Origin: an uncultured Caldilineales bacterium
GTDB taxonomy: Bacteria > Chloroflexota > Anaerolineae > JAAEKA01
NCBI GenBank assembly: GCA_937907455.1
Contig: CALESQ010000092.1
Location: forward strand, 1-7,161
Direction: 5' to 3'
DNA length: 7,161 bases
In this document: positions 6,067 to 7,161 of the stretch, piece after piece
How positions within the stretch are numbered: the first letter of the stretch is position 1
Layout: every line of letters begins with the position of its first letter
Notes under the pieces: generated by a model
What the model was told of the DNA's origin: nothing
Databases searched by the model: none
The model's input: the letters and a program-made list of their open reading frames with translations, nothing else
Translations under genes and position numbers: made by a program

Positions 6067-6143
6067 GCCGGACGATCAATCGTCCGGCTACAGCGCAGCG
6101 CCCCATCAATGGGGCTTGCCTGCACGCGCACGCCCTCATCCAT
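6067..6143 (+). repeat. Array unit 3 (short, 77 bp)
   Basis: Hairpins A (6067-6088) and B only, with the same CACGCC/CTCATCC junction as unit 2. This is the first copy with CTACAGCGC after A. Confidence 0.93.
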
Positions 6144-6293
6144 GCCGGACGATCAATCGTCCGGCTACAGCGCAGCGCCCCATCAATGGGGCTTGCTGGC
6201 ACGCGCACGCCAGCCCGCTTCAGCGGGCGCCGTTTTGTAGCCGGAGGACTTCATCCCCCGGCGCTGCCGCGCCGATACACGCCTCTCATCCCC
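6144..6293 (+). repeat. Array unit 4 (full, 150 bp)
   Basis: All five hairpins. The left arm of D (6240-6262) reads GCCGGAGGA, giving one A·C mismatch with the unchanged right arm. Confidence 0.93.
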
Positions 6294-6370
6294 GCCGGAC
6301 GATCAATCGTCCGGCTACAGCGCAGCGCCCCATCAATGGGGCTTGCCTGCACGCGCACGCCCTCATCCCC
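6294..6370 (+). repeat. Array unit 5 (short, 77 bp)
   Basis: Hairpins A and B only, with the same 73-bp block absent as in units 2 and 3, although separated from them by a full unit. Confidence 0.93.
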
Positions 6371-6520
6371 GCCGGACGATCAATCGTCCGGCTACAGCGC
6401 AGCGCCCCATCAATGGGGCTTGCCTGCACGCGCACGCCAGCCCGCTTCAGCGGGCGCCGTTTTGTAGCCAGGGGACTTCATCCCCCGGCGCTGCCGCGCC
6501 GATGCACGCCTCTCATCCCC
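6371..6520 (+). repeat. Array unit 6 (full, 150 bp)
   Basis: All five hairpins. D starts GTAGCCAGGGGA (one A·C mismatch). The linker after E reads GATGCACG, a variant shared with units 7, 8 and 9. D and the B-to-C linker match unit 8. Confidence 0.93.
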
Positions 6521-6671
6521 GCCGGACGATCAATCGTCCGGCTACAGCGCAGCGCCCCATCAATGGGGCTTACCGGCACGCGCACGCCAGCCCGCTTCAG
6601 CGGGCGCTGTTTGCCAGCCGGTGGGATTTCATCCCCCGGCGCTGCCGCGCCGATGCACGCCTCTCATCCCC
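6521..6671 (+). repeat. Array unit 7 (full, 151 bp)
   Basis: The extra base is a T within the left arm of D (GCCGGTGGGA), a one-base bulge; the remaining stem still pairs. The GTAG head of D is replaced by CCAG. The B-to-C linker (TTACCGG) is shared with unit 9. Confidence 0.93.
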
Positions 6672-6821
6672 GCCGGACGATCAATCGTCCGGCTACAGCG
6701 CAGCGCCCCATCAATGGGGCTTGCCTGCACGCGCACGCCAGCCCGCTTCAGCGGGCGCCGTTTTGTAGCCAGGGGACTTCATCCCCCGGCGCTGCCGCGC
6801 CGATGCACGCCTCTCATCCCC
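6672..6821 (+). repeat. Array unit 8 (full, 150 bp)
   Basis: Matches unit 6 in the B-to-C linker, the GTAGCCAGGGGA form of D and the GATGCACG linker, suggesting that units 6-7 were duplicated as a block to give 8-9. Confidence 0.93.
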
Positions 6822-6971
6822 GCCGGACGATCAATCGTCCGGCTACAGCGCAGCGCCCCATCAATGGGGCTTACCGGCACGCGCACGCCAGCCCGCTTCA
6901 GCGGGCGCTGTTTTGTAGCCGGGGGACTTCATCCCCCGGCGCTGCCGCGCCGATGCACGCCTCTCATCCAT
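6822..6971 (+). repeat. Array unit 9 (full, 150 bp)
   Basis: Shares the TTACCGG linker and the GGGCGCTG after C with unit 7, but carries the perfect GTAGCCGGGGGA form of D seen in unit 1. It is therefore a mosaic of variants found in other units. Confidence 0.93.
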
Positions 6972-7122
6972 GCCGGACGATCAATCGTCCGGCTACAGCG
7001 CAGCGCCCCATCAATGGGGCTTGCCTGCACGCGCACGCCAGCCCGCTTCAGCGGGCGCCATTTGCCAGCCGGTGGGATTTCATCCCCCGGCGCTGCCGCG
7101 CCGATACACGCCTCTCATCCCC
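6972..7122 (+). repeat. Array unit 10 (full, 151 bp)
   Basis: Has the bulged GCCGGTGGGA form of D, as in unit 7, with the GATACACG linker of units 1 and 4, and a unique GCGCCATTTG after C. Confidence 0.93.
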
Positions 7123-7161
7123 GCCGGACGATCAATCGTCCGGCTACAGCGCAGCGCCCCA
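7123..7161 (+). repeat. Array unit 11 (cut by window edge)
   Basis: A complete hairpin A (7123-7144) and the start of B are seen before the window ends, so the array continues to the right for an unknown distance. Confidence 0.9.

Larger units (their letters stand above)
5840..7161 (+). repeat. Tandem array of mosaic palindromic (REP/BIME-like) units
   Basis: Eleven head-to-tail units begin at 5840, 5990, 6067, 6144, 6294, 6371, 6521, 6672, 6822, 6972 and 7123; the last is cut by the window. Seven are full (150 or 151 bp), three are short (77 bp). A full unit holds five inverted repeats: A (10-bp arms around CA), B (GCCCCATCAATGGGGC), C (GCCCGCTTCAGCGGGC), D (9-bp arms around CTTCA) and E (GGCGCTGCCGCGCC). 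A is identical in all 11 copies, B in all 10 complete ones and C in all seven. A is followed by TAC, so its minus strand starts GTAGCCGG; D is preceded by GTA and also starts GTAGCCGG in unit 1. These are the 5' heads known for REP elements recognised by REP-associated tyrosine transposases. No gene is supported anywhere in this stretch. Confidence 0.95.

Noticed and set aside
5818..6768. Three overlapping plus-strand ORFs across the array encoding a repeated peptide (DDQSSGYSAAPHQWG)
   Set aside because: A 150-bp period is 50 codons, so any open frame repeats. The conserved parts are palindromes rather than codons, units of 77 and 151 bp shift the frame, and no start signal is seen.
5840..7161. 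CRISPR array
   Set aside because: The sequences between the palindromes are themselves conserved from unit to unit, so there are no unique spacers, and no cas gene is present.

Overview
The window is GC-rich, densely coded bacterial DNA with two divergent gene groups and a long tandem repeat array at its right end. Taxonomy cannot be fixed by reading alone. A GC-rich, respiratory, membrane-cytochrome-bearing bacterium with few clear Shine-Dalgarno sites is implied, and a Chloroflexota-type lineage is my low-confidence guess.

Left half (1-3295, minus strand): a four-gene redox operon read leftward from a promoter-like site near 3302-3330. Its order is a small ferredoxin with two 4Fe-4S motifs, an FAD/NAD(P)-binding oxidoreductase without a redox disulfide, a five-helix membrane protein with two H-x13-H helices (di-heme b type), and a membrane-anchored multiheme c-type cytochrome. 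The cytochrome runs off the left edge; nine CxxCH motifs are visible in 283 residues. Spacing is tight (19, 50 and 3 nt). The products form a plausible electron route from soluble NAD(P)H/ferredoxin chemistry, through membrane b hemes, to external c hemes. Direction of flow and terminal partner are not visible.

Middle (3296-5812): a short divergent control region, then a plus-strand group. It holds a possible 11-codon leader ORF with a good Shine-Dalgarno site, plsY (glycerol-3-phosphate acyltransferase), panE (ketopantoate reductase, overlapping plsY by one base) and a class I SAM-dependent methyltransferase. plsY and panE are housekeeping lipid and coenzyme A genes. The methyltransferase substrate is unknown.

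Right end (5840-7161 and beyond): eleven tandem copies, the last cut by the window, of a mosaic palindromic element. Full units are 150-151 bp and carry five hairpins; three short units are 77 bp and lack the same 73-bp block. The first hairpin (on the minus strand) and the fourth (on the plus strand) both begin GTAGCCGG, the head expected of REP sequences. A full unit therefore resembles a BIME, with two inverted REPs flanking extra stem-loops. No transposase is present in the window. Open reading frames across the array are by-products of its near-150-bp period and are not annotated as genes.
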